Shown: positions 24,608 to 36,039, counted from the first letter of the stretch. The stretch is DNA of 64,000 nucleotides from Sabellastarte sp. h YS-2021 (GCA_964017235.1 OZ024936.1:50147028-50211027); one strand, 5' to 3'. Notes: a model not told the origin generated them from the letters alone. Program-made: numbers and translations.

Positions 24608-25600
24608 TTGGGACCTAGTGCAGCTCTCAACAGAGATCCCACTGCAACTCCCAGTGTCAACGACCCTACTCAAACAGTCCCACAAGTTGGTGTTCCACAA
24701 CAACCCCCAGCACCTGAACCTCCACGCCTGGTGTCTAGGAGCGGACAACTCTCAGAACAAGGCTTCTCTGTGGAGGTGGCAGAGAGAATTGCTGCCCCTC
24801 AGCGGTCATCAACAAGGACCATCTACAAGTCAAAGTGGGCCCTATTTGAAAAATGGTGCAGAGAAAATTCGGTGGATTTCTCCACTCCATCTGTGAAAGA
24901 AATCTCAGATTTTTTCATGTACCTGTACCAAGACTTAAACAGGCGCCCCTCGACCATTGATGGTTACAGGACTGCAATCGTTGACACTTTGGGCCCAACG
25001 GCCCAACATATTGCACACAATGTAGACCTTCATAGGTTACTCTTCATAGGCCAATGCCTTGTTCCCTTCTTCTGATTTCATAGCCAAAAACCAACTAGCA
25101 AGAGAAGGTTCTCAAAGTGTGTCACCAGTGACTATCCCTGCTTTGACTACCATTGTAGATAGACAGTTTAAAGAAGACAGGACCCTGTGTCCCGTGCGGG
25201 CCCTGAGGTTTTATTTGGACCGAACTAAAGACCTGAGAGGGTCTCGTTCTCTCCTTTTCATCTCCTTTAAGAAAGGACATACCTCAGACATCAGACCCGC
25301 TACTCTCTCTTCATGGTTGAAACAAACCATCCTACTTTGTTACAAACAAGCAGATCAACAAGCCTTGGACTTGGTCCAAGTCAAAGCGCATGACATCCGG
25401 GCCTCTAAGACCTTTTACGGTGGGGTATCGGTGGACCAAATCATGCAAGCCTGTCACTGGAAAGCTCACAACACATTTACAAATTTTTACCTAAAAGACC
25501 TTACTTGGTCGGACACCGACAACAACATGTATCTGGGACCCGTGGTGGCGGCACAACAAGTCCTAGATCCTTCCCCTCAGACCAGTTGTCCTCGGAAAGA
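24608..25600 (+). pseudogene. Tyrosine recombinase region of DIRS copy 1 (fossil)
   Basis: Contains the SAM-like N-terminal segment (TIYKSKWALFEKWC, STIDGYRTAI) and the catalytic-half block KAHDIRASK followed by CHWKAHNTFTNFYLKDL, which carries the His-x-x-Arg and the final Tyr expected of the family. It would integrate the circular DNA form. It is broken relative to the copy at 33.5-34.5 kb. Confidence 0.85.
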
Positions 25601-25633
25601 AAAAAGGGGGGGGGGGGGGGGGGGGGGGGGGCA
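25590..25633 (+). promoter_or_regulatory. Purine/poly-G tract after the recombinase of DIRS copy 1
   Basis: GGAAAGAAAAAA followed by 26 G (25,606-25,631) and CA. The same 12-mer, a 14-G run and CA occur at the equivalent place in DIRS copy 2 (34,673-34,700), although the two elements are otherwise diverged. The role is unknown; a polypurine-type priming or structural signal is inference. Confidence 0.6.
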
Positions 25634-26100
25634 CATCCGCTACAACCAAGTCTTCAGGAGTCTTTCCCAGGATCTAGGTATTCCTTTACCTTCAAGATGT
25701 TACGGGCAAGGTCATTTTATTCTTTAATTATCAAAGTAATTTCTATTAAGGACTTATTTAGTTGTCATTAATCTCATATTCAGGTTTAAAAAATTTATGA
25801 GATGCCCAAACACTGGGTTGGTCAGTCACACGTGAAGGGCCCTTTGGGACCCTTAGACCTCGAAGTGAGCACTGCTGCACTTCCGTCCTACAATCAAACA
25901 TCTAGACAGTTTTTAGCACTGTCTCTCATTTACTTAGGTTTTTGGCTCGTTACAGGCCCGGCCTTCGGGATTGGGGCACTGTAAATGGGACTCAGACTGG
26001 TATTTCTGGCACTATTCTATACTTTTAATTCAAAATCTTAGAAAAAAATTACATATCTTCCAGTCTCAGCTGTAATCCCGCCACCGGGCGGTTGAATTCA

Positions 26101-26204
26101 GCATTAAGTCCCACATGGTAAGCTATTGTAGCGTAAAAAAATTGAAAATTTTAATTACTTAAATGTAGCTTTTATAAGCTACAAGCTTACCATATGGGAC
26201 TTAG
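26101..26204 (+). repeat. Internal complementary region of DIRS copy 1
   Basis: The first part (26,101-26,137) is the reverse complement of the extreme left end, including ATTGTAGCGTAA. The second part (26,144-26,204) is the reverse complement of the extreme right end, including ACTTAAATGTAGCTTTTATA. The fused ends match the circle-junction template known for DIRS elements and let both element boundaries be set near 20,298 and 26,452. Confidence 0.9.
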
Positions 26205-26262
26205 GAGAGTCCCACCCTGCCTCCCCGCTGTTTACAGCTGAGGGGTAGGTTTAAAAAATTTC

Positions 26263-26410
26263 AACGAGAAAGTAGGGCGATTGGTCAGAAGTTATCACGT
26301 GACGACAACTACCAGTATATCCGGTGGCTAACAAGAACGATCTTTTTTTCTAAGACGTTGGCCCCGGGTGTGGCAACCCGAGAACAGCATTAAGTCCCAC
26401 ATGGTAAGCT
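26263..26410 (-). repeat. Right inverted terminal repeat of DIRS copy 1
   Basis: Reverse complement of 20,318-20,465 over 148 bp, ending TCCCACATGGTAAGCT. It is followed by a short unique end (to about 26,452) that reappears in the internal complementary region. Confidence 0.93.
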
Positions 26411-26452
26411 TGTAGCTTATAAAAGCTACATTTAAGTAATTAAAATTTTCAA

Positions 26453-26970
26453 GTTTCATTGAAATTTTCGACCCATAGGGTATCTAAGAAATGTACTCTT
26501 GGCAATTTTCAAAAAATTTTCCTCTTCCCAAAAATGGCGGTCATTTTGAATTTTCGATTTTTTGCCAAAAATAGAAAACCAGAAATTTGCTTCTATCTCC
26601 TTAACCGTGTGAGATAGAGCGATTTCGTCGAAATTTTCGACCCACAGGGTATCTGAGCAATGTACTCTTTGCAATTTTCCAAAATTTTCCCCTCCCCACA
26701 TATGGCGGCCATTTTGAATTTTCGAATTTTTGCCCAAAATGGAAAAACACAAATTTGCTTCTATCTCCTTAACCGTGCAAAATAGAGTTATTTTGTTAAA
26801 TTTTCGACCCATAGGGTATCTAAGAAATGTACAATTTTTAAAAAATTTTCCTCTTCCCAAAAATGGCGGCCATTTTGAATTTTTGCCAAAAATAGAAAAA
26901 CAGAAATTTGCTTCTATCTTCTTAACCATGCAAGATAGAGTGACTTCGTCAAAATTTTCGACCCAACCAA
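26453..26970. repeat. 168-bp satellite, right part
   Basis: Continuation of the array at 19,966-20,297. CTATCTCCTTAACCGTG starts near 26,593, 26,761 and (variant) 26,913, with spacings of 168 and 152 bp. The first unit resumes at GAAATTTTCGACCCATAGGG, inside the repeat unit, which places the DIRS insertion within a unit. Confidence 0.85.
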
Positions 26971-27434
26971 TGCAAAAAGGCATGAAGCTGAAATAATTTA
27001 CATGTACACTAATAAATATTTAAGCATCATTGATATATTTTACAAATGAAACAGGGTCTTGTAAGACTACTGTACAATTTTGGCAAAAGGTTCATGGGGT
27101 GGACATTACACATGATAATGTGTGTTCTTCTATGCTATCCTGTTTCTATTCATATGTCGCAGCTACTATCAACAAGGCGTCCTATTTCTAGTTGAAGTTA
27201 TTGTTCATGTACACTCACAGAAGATTTTTTCAGTGTGACTAGAGTTTGATCTGTACTAATTCAAACTAATCCGGTTTTCGCCAAATTTTTGTTTTCAGGA
27301 CCTTGTTTCCATATTTACTTTTGATTGTAACACTAATTTTTTGTGAGGTCAAGTTTTTGGAGGATATTTGTGAGAATATTGTGAATTTAAGCTTCTCTTT
27401 TGTTTTAATGCATAACTGTCAGAAAAATCACATT
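26971..27434. other. No gene recognised
   Basis: AT-rich spacer between the satellite and the gag relics. Nothing recognised. Confidence 0.5.
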
Positions 27435-29030
27435 ATGTCCTCACCTGGCCAGAAGCGAGGAGGATGCGGCCATGTTATGGTGAGTTTTGATGGTCATTCT
27501 TTTTGTGCCATATGTAGGGACAAAAGAAAGGGCAAGGACCCCTGTGTGGAGAATCCACAAACTACTGACAAAGTTCTGTAACATTCTCACTCCAGAACAA
27601 TGATCTCGGCTTGCAACACCCACCTATAAGATTAAAAAGGAAAAGCATGAAGTTAAGAAATTGGAATCTGAACTATCTCCTACTCCTGGTAAAGACAATG
27701 TGCACTCACAAAATCCCTCCCTTGTGGACCCGGCATCAGTGTCGGTAATAGGGGCAGTGGATGCCCAGGAGACGCTGCAGTCTCCTGGTTCTGGTGAGAC
27801 TGCTACAGACAGCAGGCCGGCCAGAGATTCTTGCAGAACTTGATCAGAAATGGTCAGACGGTTTTAATTGTCAGGAGGCATTGCTGATGGCAAGGACACT
27901 TTACAAGGAACTGACCTTTCAAATGGTTAAGGTAGCTCCATTTCACTCTCCACCAGCCAGTGCAGTGAAATCTACTGACCCTTTCATCAGACCAGCCGAC
28001 CGACCTACTACACAATCTACACCAGCCTCTACTAGTTGGCCCGGTACTGACTCCTCTGCTGACAAGCATCAATTTTCCGGCAAACCTCAGATCGACCAAC
28101 CCCAATCTGACCAAGAACTACTAAATTGACTAGTACCAGACCCTCTGCTTCATACAGGCAAGCTACCAGGAAGGACAGTATCGCCACTTTGGAGTCGGAG
28201 GCAGAGAGTGAATTTTCAGACCGGTCCCTTGTGGATGTATACATTGAGGTAGGGGAGTTGTCGGACAACCAGGATGTTACTGTCACTGACCAGGACCAAG
28301 CCGCCTCTGAAGAGAAGATGTATAGAGAGACTATGCAAGGCATTCGCTCTTACATGGGTTGGTCCCACATACCGGTCATGGACACATCCACTGCTCCTCT
28401 GTGAACTTTTAATTATATACACATAATTTTACTAGAACACTGATCATCATGTCGTCCCCTGGACAAAGGAGAGGCACTTGCAGCCACGTTATGGCTCTGT
28501 TTGATAGTCACAAGAAATGCGCGAGATGCAGAGAGAAGGGGGTGGGTAAACGACCCGTGCATGAAGAAGAGGGATTGTCATATTTATAATGTGTTTACGC
28601 CGGCGCAAATCCAAGAACTTTCCACCCCTACCTACAAGTCCAGGGAAGAACGAGATCAGAAGAAGACTGTATCTGATTCCCCAGCTAGTGCTACCCCCAC
28701 TCTCATGGCCCATCAGAGGTCACATCTTTTGGGATGGGTACACAAGGAATCTTCTTCTGTTGAATCTACTGCTAGCAAGAAGAAGACGTCTGACATCTCC
28801 CAAGCAGCAGTAAGAAAAAATCCAGCAGCAAACCCAGGTCTGATGACCTCAAGGACCTAGATGAGAAGTGGTCTAAACGTTTTGCCAAACTAGAAGCTAT
28901 GCTGCTGTCCAAGACGTTTGCTGTGCCTGTGCAAAGTGTGAAGAAACCCTCTTCAGTGGTGACCAAATCAGTCCTTTTTCCCCCACAGCCCTTAAGGGCT
29001 GTCAGGGTATTGTTTTCACCCATGGTGTCC
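27435..29030 (+). mobile_element. DIRS gag relics, two in tandem
   Basis: Two similar gag-like starts (about 27,435 and 28,449) each open with MSSPGQ followed by a Cys/His cluster comparable to CHHFCF...CREAGKGDDPC of DIRS copy 1. The first runs through a Ser/Thr/Pro-rich region to an IRSYMGW-type segment that has a counterpart near 40.64 kb. The second is shorter. No RT or recombinase follows. Both are broken fossils, apparently older than the two nearly complete copies. Confidence 0.75.
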
Positions 29031-29049
29031 GGATGGGCGGGCGGCGGGA

Positions 29050-29690
29050 AGAAGTTTGTCCGGCCTGTATCTCGGAAACCATAAGGTGCAGGAAGTTGAT
29101 ATTTGGTAGGGACATTGGTTAGGCGGTGTAGGTGTGCAACGTCATGGCGTGACCTTGATTTGACCTTATGACCTTGACCTATAAAAACTTGTCCAGGCTA
29201 TATCTCGGAAACCATACGGTGTAGGAAGTTGGTACTTGGTAGGGACATTGGTTAGGGGTTGTAGGTGTGCAACGTCACGGTCTGACCTTGATTTGACCTT
29301 ATGACCTTGACCTATAAAAACTTGTCCAGGCTATATCTCGGAAACCATACGGTGTAGGAAGTTGGTACTTGGTAGGGACATTGGTTAGGGGTTGTAGGTG
29401 TGCAACGTCCTTGATTTGACCTTGCTGTAGTAACCTTGACCTATAAAATTTTGTCCAGGCTATATCTTGGCAACCATAAGGTGTAGGAAGTTGATACTGG
29501 GTAGGGACATTAGCTAGGGTGTGTAGATGTAAAACGTCATGGTGTGACCTTGATTTGGCCTTTGACCTTACTGTAGTGACCTTGACCTATAATGCCTTGT
29601 CTGGGCTATATTTAGGAAACCATAAGGTGTAGGAAGTTATTTGGTAGGGGCATTGGTCGGGGGTTATATGTGTGCAATGTCATGGTATGA
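29050..29690. repeat. 133-bp tandem array (about 4.5 units)
   Basis: TATATCTCGGAAACCATA recurs near 29,067, 29,201, 29,333, 29,461 and 29,608. Between recurrences lie GTAGGAAGTTG, GTGCAACGTCA and TGACCTTGACCTATAA. It is preceded by a G-rich TCCGGATGGGCGGGCGGCGG stretch, resembling the GC-rich heads at 5.15 and 19.6 kb. I recall this unit type as common in mollusc DNA. Confidence 0.85.
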
Positions 29691-29860
29691 ATCTTATTTA
29701 TCTCTCTTATATTTCTCTGTTAAAGTCATATTAGAATTCATTAACTGTTTTACTTTTGCAACTTCCCATTGTAACAGATGGTATTGCATCAAGTGTGCCA
29801 CAGGTTTTGCCCCAACTCCACATAAAAGCATGTATTGCCACTTTTATTGCGTTAATACAT

Positions 29861-30032
29861 CCTATCCAATGGACAATTGCTTTACCGATCGGCGCGACCG
29901 GTCCCGCCAAACGCCAGAAAAAGACGTCCTGTATATAATATCGGGAGGACCGGTCAGTAGTGTGCATTCGCTAGGTGGCGCATCATACTTGCTTCCTGTC
30001 CAGACAGAGTGACGTCAGTTCATCTTTTTCGT
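29861..30032 (+). repeat. Left inverted terminal repeat of DIRS copy 2
   Basis: Starts CCTATCCAATGGACAATTGC and ends CATCTTTTTCGTT. It pairs with 35,014-35,186 in reverse complement. The same end type occurs alone at 19,163 and at the right end of DIRS copy 3 (43.9-44.1 kb). Confidence 0.92.
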
Positions 30033-30689
30033 TTGGCGCGTGTAGTGTGCAGTCCAAGTTTGAAGAAAACACGGTTTATTCTACGAATTTAAAGCTTATT
30101 TTCATCTGAAAATATATATATTGTGTTACATACATATCAGGGCCTCTCCAGGACTTTAACGAGGCATTATCCAGCATTTTATAGCCAGTTTTGAAGATTT
30201 TCTGTGTACTTGTCGTCGAGAGGAAATCGTGGGTGAGAGGTTGTGTGTTGTCCCTGCAGCATTCCTTCTTCTGCACAGAAGGTTGTATCTACCCTCCATT
30301 TATTTCTTCGTAGTCGAGTAACACTGAGTGTATGTCGACGAGAAGAATTTAGAAGGAAAGAAGAATGCATCGTCTGACGTCATCACTTCCAGCTTATGCT
30401 TGCCACGTGACACGGACCTGGTCACGTGATACGCATTCAACAATGGAGGTCACGTGATACGCATTTACTATGGAGGAATCATGTTTTCAACAGAAATTTT
30501 AGAAGGAAAGACGAGTATTTATTGCTCTACACCCACTTTTTAACTGGCAAGAGGAAATCCAGCAACTCGTCTGTTGGCCTGAAGAAGTGAGATGACAAAT
30601 GGTCATTGAACTCTGCGAATTTTTGCCGGTGCCAGTCCTGTGACTTCACAGATCTCAACACAACTACCGGCAAGCAAATCCCCAGGCGT

Positions 30690-32300
30690 GACTGGTTCAG
30701 CTGACAAGAAGGGATGAGTTTTACCGGTACCAGTTCTGGTCAGACTACCGGTGGGGGGCACTAGTGATGAGTTTTACCGGTTCCAGTCTGTACAGACTAC
30801 CGGTGGGTACTGTTCCTGTGAAGAAACCCCTTCAGTGGTTGCCAGTGATCAGCCCTGTTGATCCTGGAACCTCCACCAGAGGCCTTTCCACTGGTGGGAC
30901 TGTTGGGGTACCTGTTCCAGTCATGTTCCTGTGAAGCTGTCAAGAACCCCCCCCCCCCCCCTTCAGTGGTTCCAGTGATTAGCCCTGTGTTGATACTGGA
31001 ACCTTCACCAGAGGCCTTTCCACTGGTGGGACTGTTGGGGGTACCGGTTCCGGTCTGTACAGACTACCGGTGGGTGCTGTTCCTGTGAAGAAACCCCTTC
31101 AGTGGTTGCCAGTGATCACCCCTTTTTGATCCTGGAACCTCCACCAGAGGCCTCCCCACTGGTGGGACTGGTGGGGTACCGGTTCCAGTCATGTTCCTGT
31201 GAAGCTGTCAAGGAACCCCCCTTCAGTGGTTACCAGTGATCAGCCCTGTTTTGATACTGGAACCTCCACCAGAGGCCTTTCCACTGGTGTGACTGTTGGG
31301 GGTCCCGGTTCCAGTCTTGTTCAGACCACCGGTGCAGCTGCTCAGAGGGTTCACCTACCAGAAATCGCGGTGACCATTGAGACCCTTATCTTCCCTGTGC
31401 AGAATTTTGGACCGGTACCGGTCCTGTTCAGGCTACCGGTAGGGTCACTAGCCAGCCAGTGATGAGGGATACCGGCACCAGTTCTGTTCAGACTGCCGGT
31501 TGTGGTCACAGAAACCCAGCAAGGGCTACCAGTTAAACAGGATTACCGGTTACACAGAGTTGCTGGTGACATACAGCAGGGCTACTGGTTCAGAGAATTA
31601 CCGGCTCCTGAGTGTTGCCGGCTCCTGAGTGTTGCCGGTTCCGGAGTGTTGCCGGTTACAGAGGAATCTGTACCCATCCTTAAGGGCAAGAAACCAGCTT
31701 CAAATCCAGTGCTGACAACAGGTTTGCCGGTCACAGAGACTTGCCGGTTCCGGAGTGTTGCTGGTTCAGGAACCGTAGTGCTGCTGGTTACAAGAAATCT
31801 GCTGTTCCCATCCTTACTGGCAAGGAACCAGCTTCAAATTCAGTGCTGACAACAGGTTCAACAGTTAACCTTCTCTCAGAGCCTACCGGTTTGACCAGTT
31901 ACAGAGCTTGATTGCAGAGAAAAGCTGCTGAACCACCACTGTGGACAGGAAGAAGGCAACTTCATATGAGCCTATCCTTGCTAAGAAGTAGTTCACCCAG
32001 TTCTGCCAACTCCGGTGAGTTTATGCAGAACTGTGGAGCCACCAGGAACCGGTTACAGAGCATTGCCTCACGTATAACCGTTTAAGGCCTGGTACTGGGC
32101 AGGTCTCCAGGACTGACTGACAGACCGGCAGAAGTTCCTTAAAGGCCAAACAGCTGTTTAGGCCAACCAGTGGCAGCCTAAGGACTGGTTACAGAGGAAT
32201 TCTTTGACCAGTCACTGGTCCCGGTGAAATGCCTGTCAAGCTACCTGACCAGTCAGCCAGCCTACCCTTTCGGGTCCCAACTGGTCAGACAGTGGCTGGA
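30690..32300 (+). pseudogene. gag-like region of DIRS copy 2 with internal repeats (fossil)
   Basis: About four units of roughly 130 bp share TTCAGTGGTTGCCAGTGATC and CTGGAACCTCCACCAGAGGC (starts near 30,831, 30,962, 31,099 and 31,222). Many ACCGGT and GCCGGT hexamers fill 30.6-32.5 kb. A run of more than a dozen C lies near 30,950. No intact long frame remains. DIRS copy 3 has a shorter version of the same repeat at 40.27-40.42 kb. Confidence 0.6.
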
Positions 32301-33260
32301 GATTGAGGGAGGGTTACACTCTCCCCTTCCGGTTCAGACCCCACTTGACGAGGTCACCGACTGTAATAAGCAACTACCACAATCCAACCAAACAGTCCTT
32401 CCTTTTAGAGGCACTGTATCAGCTGATAAACAAGAATGCAGTCGAACCGGTGGAAAATCAAAACTCACTGGGGTTTTACAACCAGCTATTTTTGGTACCC
32501 AAACCCAACAACCGGTGGAGACCGATCCTAGACCTGAGCACCTTTTAAACACAGGGACGTTCAAGATGGAAACCCCAGAAACAATAAGAACCTCCCTCCA
32601 AGCAGGGGAGTGGGTCACATCCATAGATTTCAAAGACGCATACTTCCACATACCAATTCACAGTCAGTCCAGGAAGTACATGCGCTTTCACCTCCATGGT
32701 CGGTCCTACCAGTTCAAAGCCCTTCCCTTTGGCCTGGCCACAGCTCCCATGGAGTTCACAGTGGTGGCCAAAGAGGTCAAACTCGTGATTTCGTATTTCT
32801 AGCTCTTAAAGAGTTTCAAACCCTAGTCTTCAATAAGACAGTGTTGGTAGCTACAGACAACACAACAGTGGTTGCCTATATCAACAAAGAAGGGGGGATG
32901 AAATCGGGCTCTCTGTGTGCCCTACTGTGGAGAATTCTGTCCTGGTGCACCAGGCAGCAAGTAACCCTCAGGGCACGTCACATCCCCGGCCGGCTGAACG
33001 TGATTGCAGACAAGCTATCCAGGCTTGGCCAGACCATTCAAACAGAGTGGTCACTTCATCCAGAAGTGTTCCAAGCTGTATGTTCAAGGTGGCATCAGCC
33101 ACAAGTGGACCTGTTTGCCACCAGGTTCAACAACAACTACCACAGTTTGTATCACCGGTACCAGACCCCCAGGCTTGGGCAGTGGATGCACTCAGCCTCT
33201 CCTGGGAGGACCTGGACCCATACGCCTTCCCACCGGCAGCCATCTTGGGCAAAGTGGTGA
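32224..33260 (+). pseudogene. Reverse transcriptase and RNase H region of DIRS copy 2 (fossil)
   Basis: RT signatures include FKMETPETIRTSL, SIDFKDAYFHIPI and FGLATAPMEF. RNase H signatures include TVLVATDNTTVVAYI and RARHIPGRLNVIAD. It is close to copies 3 and 4 and more distant from copy 1. The region is broken and shorter than in copy 1. Confidence 0.85.
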
Positions 33261-33409
33261 AGCTCCAGGACTACCCCTGCAACAGAATAATTCTGATTGC
33301 TCCAGGGTGGCCCAACATGCCCTGGTTTTTGGGACCTGGTAGCAATGTCAAGCCAGATCCCACTGTGTCTGCCCAGCATACCCAACCTAGTGTCTCAGCC
33401 ATTCAACCA

Positions 33410-34528
33410 GGTCCCTCACAGGAACCTGTCGAATCTGAACCTACATGCCTGGCTCCTAGAGCCTCAGCAATCAAGGAGCAAGGCTTCTCTGAGGCAGTGG
33501 CAGCACGAATTGAGGCTCCTCAAAGAAGATCAACCAGTTCTGTCTATGAGGCAAAGTGGACCATTTTTACAAAGTGGTGCCTCAGTAATCAGGTGGACTT
33601 CAGGGCACCACCTCTGAAAGCCATTGCTGACTTCCTCCTGCACTTGTTTCAGGAGAAGAAGTTACAACTAAGCACTATTGATGGCTACAGATCCGCCATT
33701 GCTGACAAACTGGGCAATTCCACCATTAATGTCAGCAAAGATGAGAATCTCACTCGTCTCCTGGATAGTTTCCATAGAGACAGACCTAAGGGCAGGAGGG
33801 GCATCCCCTCCTGGAACCTTTCACTGGTTTTACATCAGCTCACAAAGGCTCCCTTTGAACCCCTGAAAGAGGCCTCCTTGAAACATCTAACTTTCAAGAC
33901 TGTTTTCTTGCTGGCTTTGGGTTCAGGTAAACGCAGGAGTGAGATCCATGCTTGGTTACATAAGAACATCAGACACCAGTCAGACTGGTCTAAGGTGTCT
34001 TTGTACCCCTCACCCAGCTTCCTATCCAAGAACCAGCTGGCTAAGGAAGGTCCAGATAGTGTGGCACCAGTGGTCATCCCAGCCCTGGCACCATCTCTGG
34101 ATAGGTCACTCAAGGGTGACAGGTCCCTATGTCCAGTTAGAGCCCTGCGCTACTACTTGGACAGGACTGCAGACCTCAGGCAGAATAAGGAGTTAGTCTT
34201 TGTCTCCTTCAAGAAGGGTTTTGATAAAGACATCTCACCTGCCATCTCCTCATGGATCAAACAGACTGTGGTTCTGTGCTATGAGCTCTCTGACCAGGAG
34301 GCCCTCACCTTACATCAGGTTAAAGCCCATGATGCTAGGGCCTTGGCTGCCTCTAAGGCTTTCCAATCAGGGATTTCCTTAGATCAGATCTTGTCAGCCT
34401 GCCACTGGAAATCTCACAACACCTTCACCCAATTCTATTTGAAGGATGTTGCCTGGGCTGACTCGGAGCTTTTCCACCTGGGACCTGTAGTGGCTGCCCA
34501 GCAGGTGCACCACCAGGCCCAGAAGTGA
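33410..34528 (+). pseudogene. Tyrosine recombinase of DIRS copy 2 (looks whole)
   Basis: About 370 residues from the GFSEAVAARIEAPQRRST start region to the stop. The N-terminal SAM-like half has FTKWCLSN and STIDGYRSAI. The catalytic half has GSGKRRSEIHAW (first Arg), KAHDARALAASK (His-x-x-Arg) and CHWKSHNTFTQFYLKDV (final His and Tyr). The order and spacing fit DIRS recombinases, which insert a circular DNA without a target duplication. It belongs to an otherwise broken element. Confidence 0.88.
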
Positions 34529-34672
34529 GGGGATGTTGTATATATGTAAATATGTACATATTGTAAAAAACAAAACAAAACTGTGACTTGCTTCCCATAG
34601 GAAGTTTATTTCTTCTGGGACTGAACTCAGCCCCTCTCTCTCTATCTTTCCCTTCTCAAACCGACTCTGGAA

Positions 34673-34700
34673 GGAAAGAAAAAAGGGGGGGGGGGGGGCA
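34673..34700 (+). promoter_or_regulatory. Purine/poly-G tract after the recombinase of DIRS copy 2
   Basis: GGAAAGAAAAAA, then 14 G, then CA, lying about 150 bp after the recombinase stop. It is the same arrangement as at 25,594-25,633 in copy 1. Confidence 0.6.
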
Positions 34701-34856
34701 ACGTCGGTAGACTCCTGGTTAACCGGTGAGTTGGTGGCCGACCTTGACCTGTCAGGGTCTTCTGACCCTAGGTCAAATGGGCCTGTACTATTTTGTTTTG
34801 TTATGAGTTCACAGAAGTCCCTAGCTGCTTACCCGCCTACCAAGCGGTAGTTATTC

Positions 34857-34965
34857 AGCAATTGTCCATTGGATAGGATGTATTAACGCAATAAAATTGC
34901 AAATTTAATAAGTAAATTAAATTTTTATAAGTTAATACCCTATCCAATGGACAGGCAAGGCCCTC
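34857..34965 (+). repeat. Internal complementary region of DIRS copy 2
   Basis: The first part is the reverse complement of the left end (ATGTATTAACGCAATAAAA). The second part, AGTTAATACCCTATCCAATG, is the reverse complement of the right end as preserved in copy 3. The extreme right end of copy 2 itself stops short of this sequence. Confidence 0.85.
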
Positions 34966-35013
34966 CCAACCGACCCCGCTACCAGCTTACTAGGGGTCTA
35001 AATCTGTTTAGAC

Positions 35014-35186
35014 AACGAAAAAGATGAACTGACGTCACTCTGTCTGGACAGGAAGCAAGTATGATGCGCCACCTAGCGAATGCACACTACTGACCGGTCC
35101 TGCCGGTATTATATACAGGACGTCTTTTTCTGGCGTTTGGCGGGACCGGTCGTGCCGACCGGTAAAGCAATTGTCCATTGGATAGG
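35014..35186 (-). repeat. Right inverted terminal repeat of DIRS copy 2
   Basis: Reverse complement of 29,861-30,032. It ends ATTGTCCATTGGATAGG. Minus-strand open frames across it are by-products. Confidence 0.92.
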
Positions 35187-35187
35187 G

Positions 35188-35630
35188 AATATATGGGTAA
35201 TATTCAAAACATTCAAACCATAATTCGACCATACAAATGAATATCAAAATGGGAGAAGTCTTAAAGCTTCATAATTTTTATGTCGTCACTCTGCAGCGTA
35301 TGCGTGAACAACTTCTCCAAAACTACAAGGCGTAGAGACATGCTGTTTTTTTAAAAAGATACCTTATCTATCGAGGATGAAAAAGTGTTCAAGGCATGCA
35401 AATCTGTCTCTTCGTCTGTTTGCTAAAGCCATTACAAGGGACGTACCCCCACCAAAAGTGTGAAAGTTTCAACACTTCATCACAATTATCTCAGTGACTA
35501 TTGCAGGGATTTCTCTCATATGTACAAGTAGATTCCCTTGTGTGAGTGTCAGACCTTGATCTTTCTAAATTATTTTTTTATGAATTTTTTAAATAAATTT
35601 TAATGCATTAAAATTAATGAAATCATGCAC
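35188..35630. other. No gene recognised
   Basis: AT-rich spacer between DIRS copy 2 and the next array. Nothing recognised. Confidence 0.5.
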
Positions 35631-36000
35631 TAAATAAATTATAACTTGAAAAGTATTGCATTTAGAACATTTTGTTAAAATATGTTATTCAGCTACTTTT
35701 TTCATAGCTACAACATGGTGAGTAACTTGGGTGTCTATCTCAATAGCTAAGTGAGTAATAGCTACTTTTGGACTTTTCAGTAACTTCCATCATGGGTAAA
35801 ATCACTTGTAACTTGAAAACTATTGCATTTAGAGAATTTTGTGTAGATATGTTATTCAGCTACTTTTGGGTCAGCTATAACATAGTAAAATTTCAGACCT
35901 GCAGCTCATGGCATAGCTGAGCAATAGCTACTTTCAGGTTCTCACTGTTGAGTAAATCTTTGTATCCACTGGATAGCCGCAGTGTGTAGAGAGATTTCAC
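35631..36000. repeat. 154-bp family array (about 2 units)
   Basis: Diverged units of the family at 1.5-2.8 kb: AACTTGAAAAGTATTGCATTT, TTATTCAGCTACTTTT, then ATAGCTAAGTGAGTAATAGC. This subfamily is shared with 37.2-39.9 kb. Confidence 0.85.
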
Positions 36001-36039
36001 CATTACCGCTCTAACGAAAAAAATATTATAGCTAGCCTT

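Larger units (their letters stand above)
20298..26452 (+). mobile_element. DIRS-type retrotransposon, copy 1 (nearly full length fossil)
   Basis: A tyrosine-recombinase retrotransposon of about 6.15 kb, flanked by 148-bp inverted terminal repeats at 20,318-20,465 and 26,263-26,410. These differ at about four sites, so the insertion is fairly young. Parts in order: gag-like region (about 20.69-22.86 kb), RT and RNase H (about 22.6-24.57 kb), tyrosine recombinase (about 24.6-25.6 kb), a 26-G tract, and the internal complementary region (26,101-26,204). It is broken in about four or five places. It lies inside the 168-bp satellite without an obvious target duplication, as DIRS elements are known to do. 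Confidence 0.93.
29842..35187 (+). mobile_element. DIRS-type retrotransposon, copy 2 (nearly full length fossil)
   Basis: A second DIRS family with different ends from copy 1. The inverted terminal repeats, about 172 bp (29,861-30,032 and 35,014-35,186), differ at about four or five sites, implying a similar, fairly young age. Parts: gag-like region rich in CCGGT motifs (about 30.7-32.3 kb), RT and RNase H (about 32.2-33.26 kb), tyrosine recombinase (about 33.4-34.53 kb), poly-G tract, internal complementary region (34,857-34,965). It is broken in about five or six places, mostly in gag and RT; the recombinase part looks whole. Confidence 0.92.

Noticed and set aside
25505-25771. Glycine-rich frame after the DIRS recombinase
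   Set aside because: The glycine run is the poly-G tract; the equivalent tract in DIRS copy 2 is non-coding.
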